Below are positions 8,390 through 17,152 of a stretch of 64,000 nucleotides of DNA, in pieces. This DNA comes from Streptomyces sparsogenes (lineage in GTDB: Bacteria > Actinomycetota > Actinomycetes > Streptomycetales > Streptomycetaceae). How positions within the stretch are numbered: the first letter of the stretch is position 1; every line of letters starts with the position of its first letter. The notes beneath the pieces were generated by a model. It saw only the letters and a program-made list of their open reading frames with translations. It made no database searches and was not told the origin of the DNA. Where the stretch lies: NCBI RefSeq assembly GCF_001704635.1, contig NZ_MAXF01000136.1:1-64000 (forward strand), given 5' to 3'. Position numbers and translations under genes: made by a program.

Positions 8390-9666
8390 CCCCCACCGAG
8401 CTCGCCCCGAAGTTCTTCATCGCCGCCGTGGTGATCCTGCTGACCTGCCGCCTGGTGGTGCTGGCGGTAGGCCGGTTCGGGCAGCCGCCGGTGGTCGGGG
8501 AGATGATCGCCGGCGTGGTGCTCGGCCCGTCCCTCTTCGGGCTGCTGGCGCCGGACGCGTCGGACGCGGTCTTCCCGCCGGAACTGAAGCCGGTGCTCTA
8601 CGTGGTCGGCCAGATCGGCCTGGTGGCCCTGATGTTCCACGCCGGATACGAATTCCGGGCCCACGCGGGGCGCCGACTGGCCGGAACCGCCGTGGCGGTC
8701 TCCGCCGCGGGGGTGGTGATCCCGCTGCTGCTGGGCGTGGGGCTGACCTTCGTGTCCCATGGCCATGTCGACATCTTCGTCGACGGGGTCTCGGTCTGGG
8801 TGACCGCGGCCTTCGTCGGGGTCGCCCTCGCCATCACCGCCTTTCCCATGCTGGCCCGCATCATCACCGAGCGGGGACTGGCCGGGACCCGGCACGGCTC
8901 GCTGTCCCTCGCCTCGGGGGCCACCGATGACGCGGCCGCCTGGCTCATGCTCGCCGGGGTGCTGAGCGTGGCCTCGGAGAAGACCGGGCCCGTCGTCAAG
9001 GCGGTGGGCGGTTCGCTGCTCTTCGTCGCTGTCCTGTTCCTGCTGGGACGGCGGCTGCTCGCCTGGATCGTGACCAGGCCGGGCCTCAGCGAGGAGACCC
9101 GGCTGCTGTTCACGGTCGCCGTGCTGTTCTGCGGCGCCTGGTTCACCGACATCATCCAGCTGTACGCGGTCTTCGGGGCGTTCTGCGTCGGGCTGGCCAT
9201 GCCCCGCCACGAGGCGTCCGAGCGGATGGTGCGCCGTGTCCAGGGGGTGACCCAGGTGGTGTTCGTGCCGATGTTCTTCACCTACTCGGGTCTCAACACC
9301 CGCTTCGACGTGTTCTCCGATCCGGCCGTGATGACTTTCGGCGCGGCCTGCGTGCTCCTCGCCTCGCTCGGCAAGTTCGGCGGCTGCTGGGCGGCCGCCA
9401 AGGCGTGCGGGGAGCCGGGCCCGGTGGCGGTCAGGGTGGGCGCCCTGATGAACGCGCGCGGGCTCATGCAGCTCATCGCCCTCAACATCGGGCTGTCGGA
9501 GGGCATCGTCGGCGATGAGCTGTTCGCCGCGCTGGTCCTGGTCGCCCTGGTGACCACGGTCATGACGGTCCCGGTGCTCAGCTGGCTGGACCGCCGGGAC
9601 GCCAGAGCCCGGGCGGCCGGGGAGCCGAGTGGTACGGCGGAGGAGGCGGTGCCGACAGTGGGCTGA
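8386..9666 (+). CDS. Cation:proton antiporter, CPA2 family (KefB-like)
   Basis: A 426-residue integral membrane protein with about 12 hydrophobic segments. It has the CPA2 N-terminal GQPPVVGEMIAGVVLGPS motif and the transport Asp pair in GATDDAAAWLM. It lacks cytosolic TrkA/RCK domains, so it is a minimal antiporter. A very strong GGAGGAGAGGAG site precedes the ATG, which overlaps the P450 stop. As the last gene of the oxidative operon it may balance cation/proton load or export a product; the latter is speculation. Confidence 0.88.
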   Translation: MTPTELAPKFFIAAVVILLTCRLVVLAVGRFGQPPVVGEMIAGVVLGPSLFGLLAPDASDAVFPPELKPVLYVVGQIGLVALMFHAGYEFRAHAGRRLAGTAVAVSAAGVVIPLLLGVGLTFVSHGHVDIFVDGVSVWVTAAFVGVALAITAFPMLARIITERGLAGTRHGSLSLASGATDDAAAWLMLAGVLSVASEKTGPVVKAVGGSLLFVAVLFLLGRRLLAWIVTRPGLSEETRLLFTVAVLFCGAWFTDIIQLYAVFGAFCVGLAMPRHEASERMVRRVQGVTQVVFVPMFFTYSGLNTRFDVFSDPAVMTFGAACVLLASLGKFGGCWAAAKACGEPGPVAVRVGALMNARGLMQLIALNIGLSEGIVGDELFAALVLVALVTTVMTVPVLSWLDRRDARARAAGEPSGTAEEAVPTVG

Positions 9667-9730
9667 GCGCCGCCCTCGTCGCGGGGGCACCAGGGAGGCG
9701 GGTCACGAGGCAAGGGGCGGCACCGCGCCG

Positions 9731-11320
9731 TCACGGCGTCTCAAGCGGCGGGGACACCCGGGACATCAGCGCCCGCTTGTCCGGCTTGCCGCTCGGCGCC
9801 AGCGGCACCTGTGCGATGACGGTGATGGTGGCCGGGACGCTCGCCTCCCCCAACTCCCCCGTGACGAGGGCGCGCAACGCCGCGAGGTCCGGCGTGCGGC
9901 CCTCGGCCGGTACGACGAAGGCGTACGCGGCCTCGCCGGTGGACTCGTCGGGCGCGCCCACCACATACGCCTCGTCGACATCGGAGTGGGCCGCCAGCGC
10001 ACGTTCGATCGCCCCGGCGTAGTGCACGATCGCGTTGATGATGACCACGTCCCGGGCGCGTCCGGTGAGCCGCAGAAAGCCGCGGTCGTCCAGGTGTCCC
10101 ACGTCGCGGGTGCGCACCCACCCCGACCGCAGCACCTCCCGGGTCTGCTCCTCGTCGTTCCAGTAGCCCGCCATCGCGGAGTCGGTGCGCACCCATATCT
10201 CGCCGACGGTCCCGACGGGCACCGGCAGCCCCTCGGGGTCGCGGATGCCGATCTCCACACCGGACCACGCCCGGCCCACCGAGTCGTACACCTGGTCCGG
10301 CCACTCGGCCATGTCGTCCGGGGCGAGCAGCGTGAGCATGCCGGTCTCCGTCTGCCCGTACCCCTGGTGGACCGCGCGGCCCAGCCGCCGCACCGCCTCC
10401 GCGAGCCGGTGCGGGGCGAGTGGGGACCCGGCCACGAGCAGCACCTCGAGGCTGCTGGTGTCGGTGCGTCGGGCGCTTTCGACGCTTTCGGTTTCTGTGC
10501 GCAGCACGTCGAGTACGTGGTGCAGCCGGGGAACGGTCATCAGGCACGCGGTGATCCGGTGGCGCTCGAAGAGCTGGGGGAACTCCAGGGGCGGTTCGGG
10601 GATGACGGCGGTGCCGCCGCCCAGCAGGCACAGCCCGAGGTGCTCGAACATCACCGCGCTGGTCAGGGTGCCGAAGAGCAGAAACCGGCCGTAGCCCGCG
10701 GCCAGCCGCGCGGTCCGCTCGGTCCATCTCGCTGGCTGCCAGGACCAGTTGAGCGTGAGCGACCGGTAGGTCTGCGCACAGCCCTTGGGCCGTCCGGTGC
10801 TGCCGCTGGTCAGCGTCACCATGGCGATGTCGTCGGGGCGGCCCTGGGCGGTCAGCTCTCCTTCGGCCACCGGATGGGCGTCCAGGAGATCCGGCCCCAG
10901 CCGCAGCACCTTCACGCGGTGCGCCGCCTCCAGCAGCTCCGGGGTGGCGCCGGTCTCGTCGGCCACGAGGGCGTCGATGCCGGCGGAGAGGACGTATGCC
11001 AGATGTGCCGGGGTCATTCCGGGCTTCAGCCCCGTCACCCGGCAGCCCACCAGATACGCGGCCACGTGCACCGCGAACCCCTCGGGCGTCACATCGGTGG
11101 CCACCGCCACCGACCGCCCCGGCCCGAGCCCCGCCGCCCGCAGCCCGTCGGCGCACCGGCCGATCAACTCCAGGACCTCGCCGCGGGAGAGGGTGCGCGA
11201 GCGGTGTTCGAAGGCGGGCGACCCGGGCCGGGCGCGGAAGGTGTCGATGAGGGCCTGCGGGAAGGGCGCAAGGTCACCAGCGACGTCGTGCTGGCCGGAG
11301 GCAGTGGGCAGCGTATCCAT
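9731..11320 (-). CDS. AMP-forming acyl-CoA synthetase/ligase
   Basis: A 529-residue ANL-superfamily enzyme that adenylates a carboxylic acid and probably transfers it to CoA. Motifs in order: P-loop TSGSTGRPKG (171-180), A5-like GYGQTETG, the hinge Asp in TRDVGHLDDRGFLRLTGRARD, and the C-terminal catalytic Lys in PSGKPDKR. It converges on the P450/antiporter operon with a 64-bp gap, so it may supply or activate a substrate for it. The ATG at 11320 gives the full N-terminal domain. The acid substrate cannot be read from the sequence. Confidence 0.88.
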   Translation of the reverse strand: MDTLPTASGQHDVAGDLAPFPQALIDTFRARPGSPAFEHRSRTLSRGEVLELIGRCADGLRAAGLGPGRSVAVATDVTPEGFAVHVAAYLVGCRVTGLKPGMTPAHLAYVLSAGIDALVADETGATPELLEAAHRVKVLRLGPDLLDAHPVAEGELTAQGRPDDIAMVTLTSGSTGRPKGCAQTYRSLTLNWSWQPARWTERTARLAAGYGRFLLFGTLTSAVMFEHLGLCLLGGGTAVIPEPPLEFPQLFERHRITACLMTVPRLHHVLDVLRTETESVESARRTDTSSLEVLLVAGSPLAPHRLAEAVRRLGRAVHQGYGQTETGMLTLLAPDDMAEWPDQVYDSVGRAWSGVEIGIRDPEGLPVPVGTVGEIWVRTDSAMAGYWNDEEQTREVLRSGWVRTRDVGHLDDRGFLRLTGRARDVVIINAIVHYAGAIERALAAHSDVDEAYVVGAPDESTGEAAYAFVVPAEGRTPDLAALRALVTGELGEASVPATITVIAQVPLAPSGKPDKRALMSRVSPPLETP

Positions 11321-11415
11321 GTGCGTCTCCGTTCGGGGCGGTGGTGCCGAGTGGGACGTGGTGGATCGACCGCCACGATACGGCGGGCGGCCCCCGCGTG
11401 ACCGGAACTCCGGGA

Positions 11416-12759
11416 TCAGGCCACGGCCTCGGGCAGCCGCACCTCGACGACGAGGCCGTGCGGCGTGGCGGGCCGCAGGGCCAGTTCGCAGTCGGCGGCG
11501 CGGGCCAGCTCCGAGGCGATGGCCAGGCCGAGCCCGCTGCCGGGGACGTTGCCGTGGCCGGGAGAGCGCCAGAAGCGGCCCAGGGCCGCGTCGAGCTGCT
11601 CGGCCGCGAGCCCGGGGCCGTCGTCGGCGATCCGCAGCACGCGCCCCTCCAGACGGACCGTGACCGTGCCGCCCGGGGGCACGAACTTCGCCGCGTTGTC
11701 CAGGGCGATGTCCGCGATCCGGGCGGCCGCTGCGGGCAGCGGGGCGGTGGCCGGGCCCGGCTCGTCCAGCTCCACGGCCAGGGTCAGCTCGCGTGCCGCG
11801 TAGACGTCGTGCCAGATGGCCAGCCGCTCCCGCAGCGCCGCCAGGGTGATCGGTTCGGGCGCCGCCGTGCCGGCCTCGACCCGGGCGAGCTCCAGCAGGT
11901 CCTCGGTGAGCCGTCCGAGCCGGTCCACCTCGGCCAGGGCCTCGGCGAACTCCTCGGAGCCCTCCTTTGTCAGGTGCGGCTCCAGGTTCTCCAGCCGCAG
12001 GGACAGCACGGTCAGCGGGGTGCGCAGCTCGTGGGAGGCGTCCGCGACGAAGGCGCGCTGCCGCTCCAGGGCGGCCGAGACGGCGTCGGCCATCGTGTTG
12101 AAGCGGCGCTCCAGGAGCCGCAGCTCGGCCGGGCCGCGGCCGCCGTCGCGCACCCGGGCGTCCATCCTGCCCTCGGCGATGGCGCGGGTGGTGAGGTCCA
12201 GTTCGGTCACCGGGCGCAGGATCCACCGCGCCAGCCTGCGGGCGGCGATCAGGGCGCAGAGCACGGCGACCGCCGAGCCGGCCGCGATGGCGGCCCAGAC
12301 CAGCGTGACATCGCGCCGGGCCGCCGCCGTGGACACCTTCATCACCACCACGCCGAAGACCTGCGCGTCCCGGCCCACCGGCTCCGCGACCCGGGCCGAG
12401 GCGGGGCCGAAGGGGGTGACCAGGGGCAGGCCGGCGGTGGTGCGGCCGGACAGCGCGCGCTCGGCGGGGTCCTCGGCCCAGGCCCCGCCGCCCGCCACCC
12501 GCTTGCCGTCCCGGTCGCGGATCTCCACCGCGGTGCCGTACAGCCGGTGGTAGCGGGACACCTCCTGGACCAGCCCGGAGGTGTCCCCGTCGCGGATCGC
12601 CTGGTCGGCCAGTTCGGCGAAGCGGGTGGCGTCCGCGCGCCGCTCCAGCAGCAGCCGGCCGGTGCGGTGCGAGGAGTACGCGAGGGAGAAGGGCACGGCG
12701 AGCGCGGTCACCAGGCAGGCGATGAGCACGGTGTAGACGCTCAGGATCCTCAGCTGCAT
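11416..12759 (-). CDS. Two-component sensor histidine kinase
   Basis: A 447-residue membrane kinase: TM1 (about 7-27), an extracytoplasmic sensor of about 120 residues, TM2 (about 152-173), HAMP, the H-box ADASHELRTPL (His243), N-box DIALDNAAKF, G1 DDGPGLA and G2 GSGLGLAIA. It overlaps the 3' end of the response-regulator gene by 10 bp, so the pair is one operon. The ligand is unknown; the nearest divergent neighbour is the secreted rubrerythrin, a possible target. Confidence 0.93.
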   Translation of the reverse strand: MQLRILSVYTVLIACLVTALAVPFSLAYSSHRTGRLLLERRADATRFAELADQAIRDGDTSGLVQEVSRYHRLYGTAVEIRDRDGKRVAGGGAWAEDPAERALSGRTTAGLPLVTPFGPASARVAEPVGRDAQVFGVVVMKVSTAAARRDVTLVWAAIAAGSAVAVLCALIAARRLARWILRPVTELDLTTRAIAEGRMDARVRDGGRGPAELRLLERRFNTMADAVSAALERQRAFVADASHELRTPLTVLSLRLENLEPHLTKEGSEEFAEALAEVDRLGRLTEDLLELARVEAGTAAPEPITLAALRERLAIWHDVYAARELTLAVELDEPGPATAPLPAAAARIADIALDNAAKFVPPGGTVTVRLEGRVLRIADDGPGLAAEQLDAALGRFWRSPGHGNVPGSGLGLAIASELARAADCELALRPATPHGLVVEVRLPEAVA

Positions 12760-13421
12760 CCGCCGCTTCCCAGGCGGTATCCGGTGCCGCGCAGCGTCTC
12801 CACCAGCCACGGGCAGCCGCTCTTGGAGCGGATCCCGGCGATGTGCACGTCCAGCGAGCGGGAGGCCGACAGCAGCAGGTCCCCCCACACCGCGTCCAGG
12901 ATCTCCTCCCGGCTGCGGACCACCCCGGGCTCGCGGGCCAGCAGGGCCAGCACGTCGAACTCCCGGCGGGTGAGGGCGACCGGCCGGCCGTCCACCTCCA
13001 GCTGCCGGGCGGCCAGGTCGATGCGGACCCCGCCCACGGCCACCACCGGGCCGGGCGCGGGCAGCGGGCGGGTGCCCCGCCGTACGACGGCCTCCATGCG
13101 GGCCACCAGCTCGGCCGTGCGGAACGGCTTGACGAGGTAGTCGTCGGCGCCGCCGCGCAGGCCGCGCAGCACATCCCGCTCCTCCGACCTGGCGGTGAGC
13201 ACGATGACCGGGACGGCGGAGGCGCGGCGCAGCCGGCGCAGCGCCTCCAGGCCGTCCATGTCGGGCAGGCCCAGGTCGAGCAGGACGAAGTCGGCGCCGT
13301 CCTTGAGCCGCAGGGCGTCGTCCCCGCGCCCGGCGCGGGCGACCTGGTGCCCCAGCCGGTCGAGGGTGGCGGTCAGCGCCGCCGCCAGCCGGTCGTCGTC
13401 TTCGACCAGGAGAATACGCAT
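12750..13421 (-). CDS. OmpR/PhoB-family response regulator
   Basis: A 223-residue regulator. The receiver domain has the acidic pocket EDDD, phospho-acceptor Asp49 in LLDLGLPDMDG and the conserved Lys in LVKPF; the C-terminus is a winged helix with the usual RREFDVLALL and RGTGYRL segments. The start is set at the ATG 13421, where the receiver begins, since the longer frame adds only a low-complexity leader. It is the partner of the kinase downstream. Confidence 0.93.
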   Translation of the reverse strand: MRILLVEDDDRLAAALTATLDRLGHQVARAGRGDDALRLKDGADFVLLDLGLPDMDGLEALRRLRRASAVPVIVLTARSEERDVLRGLRGGADDYLVKPFRTAELVARMEAVVRRGTRPLPAPGPVVAVGGVRIDLAARQLEVDGRPVALTRREFDVLALLAREPGVVRSREEILDAVWGDLLLSASRSLDVHIAGIRSKSGCPWLVETLRGTGYRLGSGGCS

Positions 13422-13578
13422 GGGCGTAGGTTGACCTGCTCCCCGGCCCGAAGTCCAGGGACGGAGGCGGCCCCGGGCGGGCACCCATGGGGGGCGCGCT
13501 CGAAGGGCGCGGGGAGGAGGCAGCCGGTGACGGTCGGTATTCACCCGGATGGGCCGTGAAAAGGGCGGCGCTGCGTCC

Positions 13579-13609
13579 GTGCGGGTGGCATGAGGAGGGG
13601 CACCCGCAC
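13579..13609. promoter_or_regulatory. Inverted repeat upstream of rubrerythrin gene
   Basis: GTGCGGGTG-N13-CACCCGCAC has perfect 9-bp arms and ends 26 bp before the rubrerythrin start, leaving the GAAGGAGG site free. It could be an operator or a 5' mRNA hairpin. Confidence 0.4.
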
Positions 13610-13635
13610 CTGGAAGTGCCCCGAAGGAGGACGTC

Positions 13636-14604
13636 ATGTTCCGTCACTCGATACGCACGTTCGTGGTCGGCCTGTGCGCGCTGACGGCGGCCACGCCCGC
13701 CGCCACGGCCGTGGCGCGCACGGTGCCGGACGGTCGGCAGCAGGCCACGCGGGCCGCCGCCCCGGCTGTGCACGCGCGGACCCTCGCGGACCTGGCCACC
13801 ACGATGAAGGGGGAGGCGTTCGCCTACGCCTCCTACGACCTCTTCGCCGCCGAAGCCGGCCGTGAGGCCCACCCGGCCGTCGGCAGGCTCTTCCGCGACA
13901 CGGCGCGGACCGAGCTGAACGAGCACTTCCGCGAGGCCGCCACCCTGGCCGGTACCGTCGGATCGAACGCGGCCAACCTCCGCGAGTCCATCAACGGCGA
14001 GACGTACGAGCACCAGGTGATGTACCGCGGCTTCGCGGCTCAGGCCCGCGCCGACGGGGACCGGGCGGCGGCCGGACTGTTCACCGAGATCGCCGCGGAC
14101 GAAGGCCGCCACCGCGACGCCTACCGTACCGCGCTCAAGGTCGTGACCACCGGCCACGGCACCGTCCCGGCCCCGCCGAAAGCCGCCGTGGTGCCGGTGC
14201 CCGCGGGGCCGCCGAAGGTGAAGGCCGCCCGGACGAAGGCCAACCTCGACACCGCGATGCACGGTGAGGCACTCGCCCACGCCAAGTACCGGCTCTTCGC
14301 CGCCCATGCGCGGCAGACCGGTGACACCGCGCTGGCCCGCCTGTTCCAGGGCACCGCCGACGTCGAGCTGCACGAGCACTTCGCCGGCGAGGCGGTGCTG
14401 GCCGGCCTGGTCCGCACCACCAAGGCGAACCTGCGCAAGGCCATCGCCGGGGAGCACCACGAGGCCACCGTCCTCTACCCGGGCTTCGCCAAGCGGGCCG
14501 CCGCCGTCGGGGACACCACCGCCGCCCGCTACTTCCGGGACACCGCCGCCGACGAGGCCAAGCACGAGGCGGCCTTCCGGAAGGCGCTCAACAAGCTGGG
14601 CTGA
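13636..14604 (+). CDS. Secreted protein with two tandem rubrerythrin (ferritin-like) domains
   Basis: A 322-residue exported protein. An N-terminal signal sequence (about 1-27, hydrophobic core FVVGLCALTAATPAATA) precedes two repeated four-helix domains (about 48-155 and 205-322). Each carries the di-iron ligand pattern: E in KGEAFAYASY / HGEALAHAKY, ExxxH in ELNEHF / ELHEHF, E in NGETYEHQ / AGEHHEAT, and ExxxH in DEGRHRD / DEAKHEA. There is no rubredoxin domain, so electron supply must be external. GAAGGAGG precedes the ATG. Probable role: extracellular iron/peroxide handling. Confidence 0.87.
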   Translation: MFRHSIRTFVVGLCALTAATPAATAVARTVPDGRQQATRAAAPAVHARTLADLATTMKGEAFAYASYDLFAAEAGREAHPAVGRLFRDTARTELNEHFREAATLAGTVGSNAANLRESINGETYEHQVMYRGFAAQARADGDRAAAGLFTEIAADEGRHRDAYRTALKVVTTGHGTVPAPPKAAVVPVPAGPPKVKAARTKANLDTAMHGEALAHAKYRLFAAHARQTGDTALARLFQGTADVELHEHFAGEAVLAGLVRTTKANLRKAIAGEHHEATVLYPGFAKRAAAVGDTTAARYFRDTAADEAKHEAAFRKALNKLG

Positions 14605-14641
14605 CCGCCCGGCGGAACCCGCGGGGCGCCCGCGCATACGC

Positions 14642-14690
14642 GAGGCGGTCCGGTCGGCCAAGGCTTCACGCCGGCCGGCCGGACCGCCTC
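14642..14690. terminator. Bidirectional hairpin terminator
   Basis: GAGGCGGTCCGG and its exact complement form a 12-bp stem with a 25-nt loop between two convergent genes (stops at 14604 and 14722). It serves either strand. Confidence 0.7.
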
Positions 14691-14721
14691 CGGCGCGGCC
14701 GCCGCCGACACCCTCCCGCTG

Positions 14722-17049
14722 TCACGGGGCCAGGGAGAAGTAGCTCTCCTCTTCCTGCGAGAAGTGCAGCCGCAGGACGGTGTGCAGCCCATAGAGGCAC
14801 GAGCGCAGATCGTCGAGCTGATCGGCGTCGAGGCCGCCGCGTGCGTGGGCCAGGCGCAGGTGTGTGGCGACGCGCCGGGAGAGACGCTCGATCTCGGTAT
14901 GGGCGCGGCTCATGGTGGCGGTGGCCTCGGGGCCGCCGAGCGTGGGAGCGAGCGCGGGGTAGAGCTGGTGCTCCTCGGCGTACTCGTGCGGCAGGAGCCG
15001 TTCGGTCAGGAGCCGGTGCGTCTCCTCGACGGCCGCCAGGGCCTGGGGGCCGGAGCTGTCGGAGAGGCGGTCGGCCGCGGCGCGCACCGCCTCGAGGACG
15101 TCCTGGAGATCGTCGTGTTCGGCGGCGAAGCGGTGGATGAGGGCTTCGGCGGCCGGCGCGAGAGCCGGCCGGGCAGCCTGGTCGACGCGCAGGGCCCGCA
15201 GGGCGTTGAGGATGACCGCGACGTCGATGCCCTCCTGGAGCAGGGCGCCGGCGGCGGGCGGCAGCAGGCCGGCGGCGGCCGCGGCCATGGCGGCGAGCGA
15301 CATCAGCATCCCGCCCAGCGCGCTCTGTACGGCGATGCGCCGCGCCCGTCCGGCGATGGTGACGGCATCGGCGAGGCGGTCCACGCGGTCGGTGGTCAGC
15401 ACGATATCGGCGGCCTCGGAGGAGGCGGTGGAACCGCGGGCGCCCATGGCCACCCCGACGTCCGCCGCGGCGAGCGCGGGGGCGTCGTTGACGCCGTCGC
15501 CGACCATGACGGTGACGGCGCGGTCGCGTTCGGCGCGGACCGCGGCGACCTTGTCCGCGGGGCTGAGCTCGGCCCGTACGCCGTCGAGGCCGAGCACGGC
15601 GGCGACCTCGTGGGCGGGCTCGGCCCGGTCACCGGTGAGCATCATGATCCGCTCGACGCCCGCCGCCCGCAGGTGGCGCAGGGTCCTCGGCGCGTCGGAG
15701 CGGATGGGGTCGCGCAGCAGCACGGCGCCGGCCACCTGCCCGTCGACGGTCAGCCAGGCGACGGCCGCACCGTCGAGCAGGGCGCGGTTGTCCACCCCCG
15801 CGGCCCAGGACGGCGCTCCCCCCGCGGTGTCGATCCGGCCGATGGACGCCCGGTGCCCGTCCACGGTGCCCGAGGCGCCCCGGCCGGGATCCTCGGTGAC
15901 GTTCGACGCCACGGGCGGTCCCAGTCCGCGTTCCCGGGCGGCGTCGACGATGGCGTGGGCCAGCACATGCGGGGAGTACTGGTCGAGTGCGGCCGCCAGG
16001 CGCAGCACCTGCGCCGGCTTCCACCCCGGTGCCGCGGCGACGTCGAGCACCCGGGGGCGGCCGCCGGTGAGGGTGCCCGTCTTGTCCAGCAGCAGGGTGC
16101 GGGCTCGGCTGAGGTTCTCCAGAGCCCCGCCACCGCGGACCACCACACCCAGGCGTGAGGCACGGGACAGCCCGGAGACGATCGCGACCGGCGCGGCCAG
16201 CAGCAGCGGACACGGGGTGGCGACCACCAGGACCGCCACCGCCCGTACCGCGGATCCGCTGAGCAGCCAGGCCACCCCGGCCACCGCGAGGGACAGGGGC
16301 AGGAACCAGGCCGCGTACCGGTCGGCCAGGCGGACCACGGGCGCGGATTCCGCGCCGGCCTGCCGAGCCAGCCTCACGATCTCGGCATAGGCGCTGTCCT
16401 GCTCCGTGGCGGTGGTCCTCAGGTCGAAGGCGCCGCCGGCGTTGATCACCCCGCTGCGTACGGCCTCGCCCTTCGCCCGCTCGACCTGAACGGCCTCCCC
16501 GGTGAGCACCGACTCGTCGAACACGGCCGTGGCGCTCTCCAGGCGGCCGTCGACCGGGACCACTTCTCCCGGGCCCACCACCAGCAGGTCGCCGACCGCC
16601 ACCTCGGCGAGCGGCACCGAGCGCGCCCCGGCGTCGGTGACGCGCCGGGCCGTGCGCGGCGCGCGTTCCACCAGGGCCCGCACATCGTGGGAGGCACGCC
16701 GCCTCGCCGCGGCTTCGAGGGTGCGGCCGGTGGCCAGCATCAGGGCGATCAGCGCGCCGGCCAGGTACTCGCGCACGGCCAGGGTGCCGCCGAGGGCCAG
16801 GACCGCGAGCAGGTCCACGCCCGCGTGCCCGCGACGCAGCGCGGCCACGACCCACCCCACCGCGGGGACGAAGGCCGCCACGGTCCCCAGCCCCCAGCAC
16901 AGGTCCGCGAGCCCGCCGGCACCGACGGCCCAGGCCACACCGCCGGCCGTCAGAGCGGCCGCCGTGACGGCGAGCAGGGACGGTTCCAGGCGCGCGAGGA
17001 CGGCGGCCGCCGACCGGCGGACCGGCCCCGTGGCGGAGAAGGGGTTCAT
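14722..17049 (-). CDS. P1B-type heavy-metal ATPase fused to a C-terminal hemerythrin (HHE) domain
   Basis: A 775-residue protein. Residues 1-625 are a P-type ATPase: TM helices, TGEA (about 183-186), an intramembrane CPL motif (280-282), phosphorylation site DKTGT (322-326), GDGVND (517-522) and an EGID membrane end. No N-terminal metal-binding domain exists, and the usual SEHP is SPHV. Residues about 635-775 add a hemerythrin-like bundle with His in HRFAAEHDD, HEYAEEHQLYP, RAHTEIERL and HFSQEEE. The ATG at 17049 has an AGAGGTG site. Export of iron or another transition metal, with an O2/iron-sensing tail, is the likely role. Confidence 0.85.
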   Translation of the reverse strand: MNPFSATGPVRRSAAAVLARLEPSLLAVTAAALTAGGVAWAVGAGGLADLCWGLGTVAAFVPAVGWVVAALRRGHAGVDLLAVLALGGTLAVREYLAGALIALMLATGRTLEAAARRRASHDVRALVERAPRTARRVTDAGARSVPLAEVAVGDLLVVGPGEVVPVDGRLESATAVFDESVLTGEAVQVERAKGEAVRSGVINAGGAFDLRTTATEQDSAYAEIVRLARQAGAESAPVVRLADRYAAWFLPLSLAVAGVAWLLSGSAVRAVAVLVVATPCPLLLAAPVAIVSGLSRASRLGVVVRGGGALENLSRARTLLLDKTGTLTGGRPRVLDVAAAPGWKPAQVLRLAAALDQYSPHVLAHAIVDAARERGLGPPVASNVTEDPGRGASGTVDGHRASIGRIDTAGGAPSWAAGVDNRALLDGAAVAWLTVDGQVAGAVLLRDPIRSDAPRTLRHLRAAGVERIMMLTGDRAEPAHEVAAVLGLDGVRAELSPADKVAAVRAERDRAVTVMVGDGVNDAPALAAADVGVAMGARGSTASSEAADIVLTTDRVDRLADAVTIAGRARRIAVQSALGGMLMSLAAMAAAAAGLLPPAAGALLQEGIDVAVILNALRALRVDQAARPALAPAAEALIHRFAAEHDDLQDVLEAVRAAADRLSDSSGPQALAAVEETHRLLTERLLPHEYAEEHQLYPALAPTLGGPEATATMSRAHTEIERLSRRVATHLRLAHARGGLDADQLDDLRSCLYGLHTVLRLHFSQEEESYFSLAP

Positions 17050-17152
17050 GGGCACACCTCTGGTGTCCATCCTCGGCCCGCGTCCGGTCCGGCACATCTC
17101 GGCGCCGGTCCGGCCGCGCGGAGCCGGCGGTCAGCCGGTGGTCAGACGGCGG

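Noticed and set aside
9731..13174. Long minus-strand open frame spanning the ligase, the kinase and regulator genes
   Set aside because: Only the part up to 11320 encodes the ligase; upstream the frame is a GC-rich shadow of the histidine kinase and regulator, which are in other frames with intact motifs.
11416..14661. 1081-residue kinase with a long N-terminal extension
   Set aside because: The extension covers the response-regulator and rubrerythrin genes in the wrong frame; the true kinase begins at the ATG 12759.
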